Shown: positions 34,241-45,774, counted from the stretch's first letter. The stretch is DNA of 64,000 nt from Drosophila persimilis (GCF_003286085.1 NW_020825289.1:496001-560000), one strand, 5' to 3'. Notes: generated from the letters alone by a model not told the origin. Translations and numbers: made by a program.

Positions 34241-36127
34241 GGATGACGGTATATAAACGTTTTATATAAAATATATATAATATATATATGTATATATTTA
34301 GATGTTCAAGAATATGCTAAATTAAAATGCGTACGTATATGTAAGATAAATGCATATGTGCCGTATGTATGGAATCGTGTGTTATTTTTATTGACAATAT
34401 AATTAGTTAAACAAAGATTGATTGTGATTTGTTATTCTATATCTTTATAAAACCGAAAGAACGTTGAGCATGCACTGAATGAACAACAATAGTAATTACA
34501 AGAATATGTCTTTATGTTTGTTGCCAGCCGATTGGATTGCGTTGCTTACACATATGTTTGATACATGTAATTATGTCAGCAACGAACGCTTAGCTGGTAG
34601 CTGGTAGCTGGGAGCGGTAGGAATATTTTTTAGGAACTAGAAACGCATACAAATGTCCCACGGGAACTCGGACTGGGATGGAAACTTGCCCAAAATCACT
34701 GTACTGGTTTTGGGCACAATCGAAGAGTCGTACTTATCTTGGAGTTGGAGCGATCCGCGCATGCTAGCTGGGGTGAGCTTCTCCTTATGGGGAAGGCGAA
34801 GATCCGGCTCGAAAAACCAATGTTGAAAAACTCACCAACAAAACAGCAAGCAAGCACGCAAGTCGTGCGCAACATTCAGAGGAACAAAATCGTGAAAAAC
34901 TCGAGTGATACACAATTATTTATTAAACAGAATGTTTTATTCACATCATAAACTGTGTCCGCATTGAAAGACGCATTGTGGAAATAATTGAAGTCAACAC
35001 TACCACGCCAACTTTAATAAAATACAGTGGAAAAATATTTGTTATTGGTTGTGCTTTGGAAGAAGAATTGTAAAGAGTTCAGTACGAAGAAAAAGATCCG
35101 TTGGGTTTGAGTTCTGATAAGTGAATGTTTATTGGAATACTTTTGAGTCTTAGCCTAGGGTACAATTGTTCTTATGTTTATCGGAGAGTGAGAGTTCTCC
35201 CATGCATCTTATGAAGAGAGTACCACTATTAGTGCGAGCGGTCTTTGCCTGAGTCTATGTTAATGCATGATCAGTGTCGGGTCAAGCAGCTTAAATATTT
35301 TAAATTATTGCCAGTGGTGCGGCCCAAAGGAAATGCATTTTGGTGTTGTCGTTTCCAATGCCCCCACTGCAAAAATTATTTGCTACCGCACATTCGCATG
35401 CAGCGGAATTCTTTCGTCTCTTTAAATCGCAATAAATCGCAATATAAATGGCCCGTCAGCCCTTGCATGGGCAGTCTTGAGCTAATCGTTGCAGCTATTG
35501 GAGTAACATCCTCGCTTCAATCGTTCGTCCCATATGTACATACGCGATAAGTTGGCTTCATTTGCAAATAAATTGTGAATTTTATAAACCCTCTCGACTT
35601 TCATTAAATTAAATATTGCAACGGTTATTAAAAACGCTTAATAGCTTAACAATCAGCATTAAGTGGATTATTGAAAGAGACCCTTAGCCGCCGAATGAGT
35701 GCGTTTAGGGTCTGCCTGTTTTTTCGGGAAATGCTTGATCAGCAGTTTGGCCAGCTAGCTGATCCGCGCTTAAGCGGCAGATCATGTTGCTGTACAAAAG
35801 GAATGTGTAAAAAATAGTTGTTTATGTCACTACGTTTATATACGCGCTTATATATGAATTTATATATATAACAGAGTGTTGCATATGTAGTTGCATGGGT
35901 TCACTACACATGGTTCACATGGGTTGTTATTGTTTTGAACCACTCTTGGTAATCCAGCATTTGATCATTTCGGAGTTGCAAGCAATGCAGACAGCAAAGC
36001 GATTGGCAACGCATAGTAACGGAGTCGGCAAAGCAGTATATCAATACGTTAATAAAGCAGTATTTCAAAATAAGCAACGCAGTGTAAACCGCTGCCAAAC
36101 AGTACCATAAAGGAAAAACGTTTAAAC
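34241..36127. other. Unassigned stretch between two retroelements
   Basis: No protein similarity is visible in any frame, and no RNA gene is recognised. It includes AT-rich runs (34260-34300), a short CTGGTAGCTGGTAGCTGG repeat at 34595 and a segment around 35680-35800 (AGCCGCCGAATGAGTGCG) that could be LTR-like but has no partner here. The stretch may contain the 5' LTR of the BEL fragment and the 5' UTR of the following non-LTR element. Confidence 0.4.
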
Positions 36128-36421
36128 ATGGCTCTAGTATCAAAACGTCTGAGAGAAAAATCTGGAACTCATCTCAAGCGTTCCAGGAGTTCTAAGGATA
36201 TACCAGATAATATACAGAAAGCACTGGACAGAATGTTTGCTAAACATACGCAAAAGTCTGAGGGTGTATTGCAGGCCTTAGAGGAAAAGTTCACAGCACT
36301 GACCAATCAAATTCTTGGTATGGCAGAAGATGTGAAGAAACTTACTAAACGTGTCCTGCAATTGGAAAAGGCGGGAGAGGTAATCCACGAAATGGAGCAG
36401 CATTATCCAACTCAAAAATGA
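36128..36421 (+). CDS. Small coiled-coil ORF1 of non-LTR element
   Basis: An open frame of 97 codons starts with ATG at 36128. The N-terminus is basic (KRLREK, LKRSRSSK). From about residue 35 the heptad-like pattern of Leu/Val with Lys/Glu (ALEEKFTALTNQILGMAEDV, KLTKRVLQLEK) predicts a coiled coil, as in trimerising ORF1 proteins of some non-LTR elements. There is no zinc knuckle. It may be truncated, since such proteins are usually longer. The assignment rests on position before the endonuclease and on the coiled coil only. Confidence 0.5.
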   Translation: MALVSKRLREKSGTHLKRSRSSKDIPDNIQKALDRMFAKHTQKSEGVLQALEEKFTALTNQILGMAEDVKKLTKRVLQLEKAGEVIHEMEQHYPTQK

Positions 36422-36677
36422 GCAACACGGTAGGCAAGAAATACGTGCGCAAGTTAGAGATCTAAGCACACAATGTGTTGAGTGCGCCAAAGGGAACATT
36501 GCGTGTGATCTCCGTTTAACAGTAGTTAATGTTTAATGTTTTTTTAGAGCTAGAAGTGATTTGTGTATATTTCGTGTGCTGCTAATATGCGATTGAATGT
36601 CTTTTAAATGGTCCATAATATAAATAGACTTCCAACGAATAGTAGGATATTGATTCGTACGCTGGCAAAACAGAAAG

Positions 36678-38848
36678 ATGAAAAGAATTTTTATGGTAAG
36701 ATTAATGAGTTCCGATAAATGTTTGAACAATCGAATGTTGATGTATGTAGTTTGTGTTTCGGAAACGTGGTTCATGCCGCATGATAATGTCATTTTGTGT
36801 ACCGGATTTGATCTATACCGATCTGATCGGGAAGGAAATGGTGGGGGTGTTGCTGTATACATAAACAAGAAACTCAAATCCAAATGAATATGCAAGTACC
36901 CTCCAGAAAGTGCAATAGAATATCGGCCTCTAACAGTTCTCTTAAATTACTATTGGGCTGCCTGTACAGACCACACCGCAATACAATCTGCCAACAAGTA
37001 ATTGATGCAATTTCAGACCTATCTGTAAGCTATACTGACGTAATTATAATCGGGGATCTAAACAGCAATATACTGAAAGAACGACATATGGAGTCAGCGA
37101 TGGCATCGTTAGGCTTGCATCTAGTCAATAATAGTAGACCAACACATTTCTCAAACACTGCAAGTACATTATTGGACCTTTGTTTTGTCAATGATAAAGA
37201 AACAATCGTTCTTTATGATCAGTTATCTGTCCCAACATTTTCCAGACACGACCTACTTTTCCTGACTTATGATTTTAATTGTAAAAAGACTGGCGACGAC
37301 ATATGGTACCGAAATTTTAAGAGCATTGACATTACCAAACTTAATGACGAATTCAATACATATGACTGGAATATAATATTTAACATGGATGATGTTAATT
37401 CTCAAGTAGAACAACTACGAGCTCACATAACATGTCTTTATGAGAAATTCGTACCGCTGCGTAAATTAAAGATGTCACCAAAGAAAAATCTATGGTTCAA
37501 CCAATGTATTGCTTACAATATATCAGTAAGGGACAAATCATATAAAAAATGAAAACGCTACAGAACGTCTGTTTATTATCAAGAATTTAAAACTATAAAG
37601 AACAAAATTTAATACAATCCAAATTTCTAAAAATCTTACTACCGAAAATATTGCCACATGTGACTTAAATTTGCAACACTGTCATAACAAAATCCATATT
37701 TCCAAGTACATGGAAGCTTGCGAAAATAACACCTGTCCCTAAAGGAAAAAATAAGTATAGACCAATATTAATTCTATCGTTTTTGTCAAAAGTCTTTGCA
37801 AAATTAATGTCACAACAAATTCGAACTTTAATAGATGGCAATGCACTACTAAGTGACAAACTTTCAGGTTACAGAAGACAAAGAAGCTGTACTACGGCTG
37901 AAAATTCGGAAAACTTTTTCCAAATTAAATTATAGGTTGACTCCGGTCCAGCGGGCTCTAGTTGCGATTTTTACTAATTGTCAGGTTATAGCAGAACAAT
38001 AAAACAGGCGGTCGACTTCAAAGCATTTATTCGACTGAGCGCATCCAGAGATAGCAATAACTCCCCGACTCCAACGCAGACCCGATCTTGCATGCTCAGA
38101 GAGCAGTACAAGAGAGCCGCGTGGGAGAACAAAAGCTCAGCTCATAACATCACACACGCCAAGTTGCTTATGTGGTAGTGTATTTAAGTTCTCCTGCTGC
38201 AAAAACGGCAATAGTAAATATAACGGAAGACATTCGATTAAAACAAGATAAAGGAAATGTGGCGCTATTAGTACTTCTTGACTTCAGTAAAGCATTTGTC
38301 ACGGTTAATAGCGAAACAAAGGACCGCCTTTGTTTCTCATTATATGTGAATGACCTGCCAGACGTCTGTTAAATTGTAAAAGTCATCTGTATGCGGATGA
38401 CCTCCAAATGTATATTAGTCGTCCATTAAGTAAAATTGATAAGTGTATAAGTGTGTGTAACAGTGATTTGTTCAATGTTAGTAGCTGGGCGAAGCGTAAT
38501 GGTCTGACACTTAATGCGGATAAATGTAAATGTGTAATAATATACAAGAAGCAACTAAATACGATTGCCTATCCAAAGCTTGAAATCGAAGGAAAACAAA
38601 TAAATTACGTAAATCTTGTGGACAACTTAGGATTAAAATTTAACAATTCGCTTTCTTGGACTAACCAGGTAGTGAAAGCTACTGGTAGAGCATATAGTCT
38701 ACTAAGAGAACTCGCACCAACACAAAAATACTTACCAGATATACTAAAACTAATGATAGCTAAGACATATTTGACACCCACCTTATTCTATGGGATTGAA
38801 ATATTTGGAAGTTGTAACGCTGAATCTCAAAAAAAAAAAAAAAAGTAA
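36678..38848 (+). pseudogene. ORF2 of non-LTR element: endonuclease and RT, broken
   Basis: The endonuclease begins near 36740 (VCVSETWFMP, GFDLYRSDREGNGGGVAVYI) and shifts frame at 36887. It continues with LLGCLYRPH, VIIIGDLNSNI, TLLDLCFVN and SRHDLLFLTYDF to 37552. RT blocks follow in pieces: YRPILILSFLSKVF (37757), LSGYRRQRSCTT (37863), VALLVLLDFSKAF (38265), then HLYADDLQMYISR at 38383-38420 with the catalytic Asp pair, and SSWAKRNGLTLNADKCK. The palm region between DFSKAF and FSLYVNDLP is too short, so part of it, including the PQG block, is deleted. Confidence 0.68.
37899..38204. mobile_element. 306-bp insert in the RT, flanked by ACGGC
   Basis: The host RT reads CTTA...TTA with the codons split. 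ACGGC at 37894-37898 is repeated at 38205-38209, and removing the insert restores a continuous frame from RRQRSCTT to VNITEDIRL. The insert starts TGAAAATTC and ends CTGCAAAA. A 5-bp target duplication would fit a solo LTR, but the last bases are not the usual CA, so the class stays open. Confidence 0.5.
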
Positions 38849-38994
38849 CATTTAACAACACTGCCCTCTACATATATAATAAGAGACGAATCGATCATAT
38901 CTCAATCTCAGCAAGACAAATATTTAGTCGAGTTACTTATATGATAAAATAGAACGTTGAATCTGGTAACCATAAGGTACAAACTTGCATACTT

Positions 38995-40093
38995 AGGCCG
39001 GTTTCGGCCAATTGTGATACCGCTTGGGATCATTCCCTTCCTGCAGTGAGACTTCATGTCAACAGTTGTCCTAGCCAGATGATCTTATAAAGTTTGCGAT
39101 CTTTCTGGACATAACGTAGACATCTCCGAGATGTCGTTGAGAAAGGCATAGCCTAAGTGTTGTAGCCGTCTTCTGCTGAGAGCTGGACAGGAGTAGAACA
39201 GGTGTTCCACTGTATCCTCCTCGTCCTCGTCTCTGCAGCTGCGGCAAAACTCATGATGTGCGGCACCCAGCCTGTGAGCGTGGGTGTCTATTAGCCAATA
39301 TCCTGTGAGGGAACGTATGACTGCGTTGCAGCTTTTCCTGCCTAGTTTGCAGAGCTCTGAGGTGCGCTTCTTATCTATGGTCGGTCTTGTTTGTCGAGTT
39401 GTGCGACAACGTGGTCCTATTTACCACTTTTCGTCTGCCAGTATTGCTCTTTTATGATGAGCTTGCAGGTGGCAATAGGCATACAAATATCCTTATCTTG
39501 GGGAAGGGGGGTCGTAGTACCAGATCTGGTGAGCCCGTCCGTTATGCAGTTGCCCTCGATGTCCCGGTGGCCCGGCACCCATATAATGCTGATAGCAAAT
39601 TGCTGAGCCATCTCGTGAAGAGATTTGCAGAAGCTTGCCACAGTAGCCGAGTTCGAGGATATCACGTTAAGAAATCTGATCGCAGCTTGCTGGGACAATG
39701 TTGTTTTTATTTAGTATAGATGAGTGACCTATGTGCTGAGTTACCCTTTGTTCAGAGTCTCTAAGACGTATTGCTTCCATTTCTGACCGCTCTTTTCCTG
39801 CAAGGTCAAGCTCCCAGCTGATTGGTGATTGTCCTTATAGTCCTAAGTCCTAAGTATAGAGTGCTATCGTTGCCTTCTTCACTCTATCCTTGACATTCAG
39901 GTTCCAGTTAAGCTTTTTGTCAATTACCAACCCTAAGTAAATGGCACTGTCGCTGAAGGAGAGCCTGTATCCATTTAGTATTTGGGGGTTGAGGGCCGGG
40001 ACCTTGTATTTATTTGTGAATAACACGAGTTCCGTTTTCGACGGATTTAATCCCAATTCGCGCGATTCTGTCCATCCGGACAATCGAGCAAGC
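38995..40093 (-). mobile_element. LOA-clade element 2, 3' part (RT C-terminus and RNase H)
   Basis: Minus-strand translation gives the RT thumb at 40110-39850 (LNPSKTELVLFTNKYKVPAL, YLGLVIDKKLNWNL) and the RNase H C-terminus at 39698-39417 (WVPGHRDIEGNCITDGLTR). Both resemble the LOA element at 6597-10685. It is cut at 40093/40101 by a foldback transposon; the rest of the element lies at 43030-45245. The RNase H N-terminal part is not recognisable. Confidence 0.72.
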
Positions 40094-40100
40094 TTTGCGG

Positions 40101-42035
40101 CACTAACCATACAGTATATAGATGTGCCAGTTCATACAACGAAAGTGTCACACACCGGCTTGCGCTATCCATACCCCAGAGTGACGTCATCATGAGAGAG
40201 AGAGCGCAGAGAGAACATCTTTGCATGTGTTAGTACACACGCAATATGTTTCGACAAAAATATGTGATTGTATGTTTTTTCAGATTTTTTGAACTCTCTC
40301 AGGTCTGGTTCTGTTTTGCCACCAGCATGTTTTAGTGTATGGGTGCACATGCATTCTCACGTACTTTGCGTGTGTGTGTTTACTATTGCTGGCCGCTAGA
40401 ACTGAAATTTGAGTTTGGTTCTTGTTTCGGGTCTTTTGATGGACTGACCTACCGCCACAAAATAAATGAAGAATGGGCAGGGGGTGGGGGTATGGTACAC
40501 TAGGGCGCGGGAAACAAAATAAAAGCTGTTATTTTTTTGATTTATACCACAAAATATAAAATATTACAATAATATAATTACACATTTATTTCCTTATTTT
40601 AAACAGGTTGATTATAAATTATACAAATTATGCAAACGCCGTCGGTTCTCGACGTTTTGTTTATATCAAAGACTATACAATACCAAAGACTATACAATAC
40701 CAAGATGTTGCATGAGCGACCAAAAAGCTGTTCTATGGCGGGTCCTAACATTAGAACCCAAAAGGAACGAGGGAGCGCGCGGGGTTTCAATTCCCTTTTC
40801 GCCTGTACTTCGTCTCTACCGCGACCCCGCTGCCCATCGGTTTCGTCTGTTCGGCAATTCTGGAATCTCGAGCCTCAGCACCGTCGAAGCGGTGGTCGCG
40901 GATCGCCGATGTCTTTGGAGCGGCACAGTGGGAAAATTCGATTGGAAAATTCTCTATTAGAATTTATCTAAAGCACTCATACAATTTTTTTTACTATTTC
41001 GGCTGAGTCCCACTGTGCCGCGCCAAAGACGTCAGCGACCACGCTGCCCTACGGTTTCGGCACGCAGACGATTCATATTTTGTTTTTGTATTCTTTCTCT
41101 CGAGACACACCGACTCGACGCTGACCGGGCAGCAGTAATTTTGAAAACCCTCATACGAATGTAATAAACTTTAATATTTATGTGCATATGTATATAAGAT
41201 ATTTTATAATTGAATTAGAAAATTTATGGGTATTGTCCATGAGAGTATTCAAGGTGCGACCCGCATCAAAATTTGTACTTTGCAGATTCCCGTCGGAAAG
41301 CGCGCGATTGACAATTGATTTGAAATATATGTAAAACCAATTCCATTTATGTTTATGCATATTTATTTAAGTATATATATATTTTTTCTTATATTGTATA
41401 TTTAGATATGTACATCATTGTTTTAGTTATAATAAACAAAAATATAAATATAATATAATATAAATATAAATATAAACAAAACGTCGAGAACCGACGGCGT
41501 TTGCATAATTTGTATAATTTATAATCAACCTGTTTAAAATAAGGAAATAAATGTGTAATTATATTATTGTAATATTTTATATTTTGTGGTATAAATCAAA
41601 AAAATAACAGCTTTTATTTTGTTTCCCGCGCCCTAGTGTACCATACCCCCACCCCCTGCCCATTCTTCATTTATTTTGTGGCGGTAGGTCAGTCCATCAA
41701 AAGACCCGAAACAAGAACCAAACTCAAATTTCAGTTCTAGCGGCCAGCAATAGTAAACACACACACGCAAAGTACGTGAGAATGCATGTGCACCCATACA
41801 CTAAAACATGCTGGTGGCAAAACAGAACCAGACCTGAGAGAGTTCAAAAAATCTGAAAAAACATACAATCACATATTTTTGTCGAAACATGTTGCGTGTG
41901 TACTAACACATGCAAAGATGTTCTCTCTGCGCTCTCTCTCTCATGATGACGTCACTCTGGGGTATGGATAGCGCAAGCCGGTGTGTGACACTTTCGTTGT
42001 ATGAACTGGCACATCTATATACTGTATGGTTAGTG
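40101..42035. mobile_element. Foldback DNA transposon with 566-bp inverted termini and 7-bp target duplication
   Basis: 40101-40666 is the near-exact reverse complement of 41470-42035; outer ends read CACTAACCATACAG and CTGTATGGTTAGTG. The flanks are TTTGCGG at 40094-40100 and TTTGCGG at 42036-42042. Long inverted termini with a 7-bp duplication are known for Galileo and 1360/Hoppel in the P superfamily. No transposase is encoded, so it is non-autonomous. The centre (40667-41469) holds the 444-bp module also found at 56321-56764. Confidence 0.8.
40684..41127. repeat. 444-bp module shared with 56321-56764
   Basis: The block starts CAAAGACTATACAATACC and ends CTCGACGCTGACCG, and its length equals that of the second copy. 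I saw no difference by eye. It contains a smaller inverted pair of its own: CTTTGGAGCGGCACAGTGGG at 40913 against CCCACTGTGCCGCGCCAAAG at 41010. Confidence 0.85.
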
Positions 42036-42042
42036 TTTGCGG

Positions 42043-43030
42043 TCATTAGGTCGCATAGTGTTTGGGGCTATTTCCCCGCAAAGATAATTGCAACGCCGCA
42101 CAGTGGACGGTGCTGTACGGAAATGGTTACTACTACTGTACTACTAATTTAAGAAACTAAACATAATCAATTAATTTTTATTACATTTTGTTGAACGAAA
42201 AATAAAAATAAAAACAAATATTGAATGATGTGAAATGAATTAAATTAATTAAGTAAATCTAAAACAGATTTGAAAAGAATAGATTTATTTTGGTTTTGAA
42301 GTTTTCGTTGCCCAGTTAAAAATGGATCCGAGCCCAACAATAATCTGTTTAATAAATCTGTATTTGTTGCGACACGTGAGATCTTCCGAGTGTGATGGAG
42401 TCGATACATTTTTATATCCTAATTCCTAGACTCAGCAGCTTCTTCGGAGAGCTCTCCAATGGATACTAAAGCATGTTTAATGACATCACGAGAATGACGT
42501 CTTTAAACTGCTGCTATAGACCTTCATAAACTTTATTAGCTTTTTCAGGAAATGACCCATTATTTAAGCACCACTTATCAAAAAATGAATGCGAGAAAGC
42601 ATACATTGATATGTATATTGTGCCTATGTCCTTGTCCAATAACAAGTAACAATATTAAGGTAACAACAACACAGACAATAAAACTGGGAACAATTAATTA
42701 TTAAAACAAAACTACAGCACATTATATCCTAAACACAGTTGTATTGCATAGTAGATACCTTCTTTTCAATATTAATTTTAGCTTGCAATATTACTTGTCG
42801 ATTATACATATATTTATTTTTTTTATTTTCAAATCGAGAACTCACTTTGTAGTAAATTCAACTTCACAGTCCACATGCATTTTTGGTCTCTCTTTTGGAG
42901 CTATTCGTTATGTGCACGATTGGAATAAATCACCGAAATCACCGATTAATAACAGACATCTATGATGTCACCGTCCTGCATATGAGCAATTGAGCAATGA
43001 GCAGCACCAAGTGACAGTCCACCCCCAGGA
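42043..43030. other. Unassigned AT-rich stretch between foldback element and LOA piece
   Basis: It begins with the second TTTGCGG flank. No protein similarity is visible, and it does not continue the LOA reading frame. It was either part of an older insertion that received the foldback, or sequence replacing the deleted LOA RT centre. Confidence 0.4.
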
Positions 43031-45245
43031 TATCGAGAAAAGTTATTAATGAGTATTCTTTGAGATGCTGAGACTTTGCTACACTCGAGGTTATTTTATG
43101 AAGTGCCGTTTCTGTGGATTTTTCTTTCCGGTAGGCATGCTGCGCTCTTGAGTACAGCTGAGGACTAATGGTTGTCCGTAGTTGTAACCCGATAAGTCTC
43201 TTAAAGGTTTTGAGTAGGAAAGACGATAAACTGATTGGTCTAAAGTCTTTCGGGATTGAGTGTGAGGTAAGCAGGTAAAGACCTGCTTAAGGGATGAAAA
43301 CTATTCTAGCCTTAAGCCATGCTTGCGATATTGCCAGTATCTTCTTGAAGTACTGTTTAGCCAGTTGATGGCCGTATCTGAAGGGCCGGGATTACCTGGT
43401 CCGGGCTTGGCGATTTAAACAGGTTGAAGCTGTTTACTGCCCAGCTTATGTTCCGTTTTTCGATTCTACCGATCCCTCTCCTGGGAGGTATATCGGCTCG
43501 GTGGTTGTACATCCGGGAAAATGCGTGTCGAGCAGAATGTGTAGAGACTCCTCACTGGAGTTGGTCCACGTACCATCATTCTTTTTTAGGCAACCTACTA
43601 AAGGAGTTGTTTTTGCAAAAACTTTCCGGAGCAAAATTTGTGCCAGGAGGCTCTTTGAGCTCTCCTCGTTTCCTTTTTGTGTAGTGCAAGACTGATTATA
43701 TAGTCTGCCCAGTGAGTATCCTTATTAGCTCTTCTGGCTCTATTGAAAAGAGTCCTACAAGTCCTACGAAGGATGTTTAGTTGTTTAGACCACCAGGGGG
43801 TTTCTTAGAACTTGCCCGTGTTCCCCCATTGGGTGTGGTGGGCGTTGGCATAGCAACCTATTGGTAGGTCTTTGTCTGTCCTTTCGCTGTCGCTGGCTAT
43901 TTTGCGAACAAGGTCGTTGGGAGGATCATCTTCCTCGTGGGCCATATAGGACGCCACCAGCCTGAGATGAGTCCCGTTTATCTCTAGGCTTGCCGACGTG
44001 TTATCGCCATCGCTATTATTGTGGAGCAGAAAGATATTTAGGTGCTTTCTCGCAAGTATGCATTTACGGGTTTTACCTTCATTTTGGGATACAATGATCT
44101 TGTATTCCATCGTCCCTAAGCCACAGACCTGGTTTCCTACCACCCATGGCTCCTGGATCAGGACTACGGCGGCTCCGCTCGCGTCTAAGTATGAGGGCAG
44201 CCGATGCTGCTTTACAGTGGTGGAGAGGGATTTGAAGGATCCTTAGGACCATTTTCAAGGTTCTCCACCACTGTAATATCTGCGTCCGAGTCGTCTGAGA
44301 CCCTCTTTCGGCACATTGATTCAAAATCGAGCAACAGTTCCGTCTCAGAAGAGAAGCCTTCTTGGTCTGGCTCCAGCTCGTCGTCAGGCGCTTCGATCTC
44401 CGCAGCGACGTCCTGCACGTCTGTGTTGACGACAAGAAGCACCGCGGCCGTCGCGTTCGATTTAAACACCTTGATGGTGACCGAGCTGAAGCCGAATTTT
44501 AGCACGCCTTCTGCTGCCTCTATTGTGGCCAGCGACTCTTTGTTGAGGACGAGCATTGCCTGGTTAGTCGGCCCTTGTTTCGTCTCAACCTTGACTACCT
44601 TCCAATTTGAGGTCGGTAGGCCTCGGTTGCACCTCTGCAACATATTGAGGATGCGCTCTGGCTCTTTGAAGGTAGCTGGCACCCAAATTCTAGCCCTCGG
44701 TCAGCTGGGCACCTCGCTCCAGTCGACTGCGACGAGTTTCGCCCCAGCATAGATCTCGCCGACCTGCGCCACCACCGCTTTGTAGAGCTTCACGGAGCGC
44801 TCGTCTTCGCAGGCAATTATCTTAACGTTTCCCTGGAACCACCCCATATCCTTGCAGACTGGCGGTGGTCCTGGGTCCTTGTCGAGGAGGTCGAAGCAGC
44901 GGTCGGCGAATGCCGCTTCCACCCACTTCCACTGACTCCTTGGAATCCTTCCCTCTGCGCTGCCTTTTTCGAGGACGACAATTAGCGTCCTTTCCTTGGC
45001 AATCTGCGCAAAAGAGACATTGGGCAGCACTCAGGAGAGCTTTGCTACCGGTCCCGGTGTCTCCTGCGAGCGCTGCCTCTTAGCTTGGGGAGTCACCTTT
45101 TTCTGTTCTAAGGTGAAGCATAGGTGTAGCGTTTGTCTTGGGCGCTTGTCGACGGCAAGTCAACCCCCTCCGCTTTACCAGAAGGTCGGTCAGCCGCAGT
45201 ATTGCTTAGCTTCCTTTCCAAGGTGTCCCCAACTTGTGATCTAAT
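43030..45245 (-). mobile_element. LOA-clade element 2, 5' part (ORF1, endonuclease, RT N-terminus)
   Basis: Minus-strand ORF1 appears at 45030-44701 (SFAQIAKERTLIVVLEKGSA, PPPVCKDMGWFQGNVKIIAC) and 44682-44212, the DUF4780-like domain also seen in LOA element 1. The endonuclease remnant is at 44143-43805 (CILARKHLNIFLL, LVASYMAHEEDDPP, ANAHHTQWG). RT N-terminal blocks lie at 43634-43050, including LLDTHFPGC and, in another frame, FRPISLSSFLLKTFKRLI and AYRKEKSTETAL. Together with 38995-40093 this makes one element split by about 3 kb of later insertions. Confidence 0.7.
44212..45030 (-). pseudogene. LOA element 2 ORF1 (DUF4780-like), broken
   Basis: Two minus-strand frames, 45030-44701 and 44682-44212, cover the conserved domain and part of the C-terminus of the ORF1 protein. 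They meet at a stop near 44700 in RARIWVPATF-type context, matching ARAWVSAKPA in element 1. The C-terminal part is acidic (APDDELEPDQEGFSSETE). The N-terminal basic region upstream of 45030 is frameshifted. The protein is not functional as read. Confidence 0.65.
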
Positions 45246-45619
45246 GTTGCACACAAGCACATGACTGTACAAATTCCCGAGCTTCCGTAGATGTACGATT
45301 TAGTTGGGATTTGCAGGCGCCTCTTTACCGAATTATGAGCTGTGACCCTGATCGAAGGACTGAAATTTACTATGGTTATATCTAGGCTTTACCTTTCGTT
45401 TAGATTGTTTATATTGTCTGAAGAGGTACACTCTGTTTTTAACAAATTTTTAATAGTTGTTAGTTAGTGAACGTCTTTTCGGAGTGCCGAAATTTCCTTT
45501 CATAATCGTTAAACTGTGTATTGTTTGGCTAAAATTTCGTGTAAAAGCTAAATAAGCTGACGAAAAATATATTCTGAATCATTAACATTACTTAATATTA
45601 TTATGAATTTTATTTTAAG
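45246..45619. other. Intron end before Nipped-A exon 4
   Basis: No recognisable element. It ends with the TTTTATTTTAAG acceptor used by exon 4. Confidence 0.5.
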
Positions 45620-45704
45620 CAAAGGACAATCCAACTCTGGAGCACCCAACAATCTTCAAGGAAACTCAACATTACCACTAATTAACTTGCCAGAGCTAAA
45701 GGAT
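45620..45704 (+). CDS. Nipped-A: Nipped-A internal exon 4 of 9 in window
   Basis: This short exon is too small to stand out as an ORF. Its first base completes the Cys codon left open by exon 3 across a 30.5-kb intron. It reads KGQSNSGAPNNLQGNSTLPL and INLPELKD, a low-complexity linker. Human TRRAP has a proline- and alanine-rich linker at the same place after its IFKKCK motif, so low conservation is expected. It ends GAT|GTATGT in phase 0. The evidence is phase, splice consensus and position between two conserved exons. Confidence 0.8.
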
Positions 45705-45774
45705 GTATGTACTGTAAACAATATTTATACTATAATAATATAAATATATATATATATATATATTTGCTTTCAAG

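Larger units (their letters stand above)
36128..38850 (+). mobile_element. Non-LTR retrotransposon with A-rich tail, degenerate
   Basis: A short coiled-coil ORF1, an endonuclease and an RT follow in order and end in an A-run at 38830-38845. The RT is shortened and interrupted by a 306-bp insert (37899-38204). I cannot assign the clade: the EN/RT order fits the jockey/CR1 group, and no RNase H is seen. A 5' UTR probably precedes 36128. Confidence 0.65.

Noticed and set aside
35245..35550. 101-codon frame with several Cys residues
   Set aside because: The Cys spacing fits no zinc-finger pattern I know, and the region has no neighbours suggesting a gene.
40630..40971. 113-codon frame in the foldback centre, repeated at 56342-56608
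   Set aside because: The frame recurs only because the 444-bp module recurs. It shows no domain, and overlapping frames of similar length exist in the same DNA.
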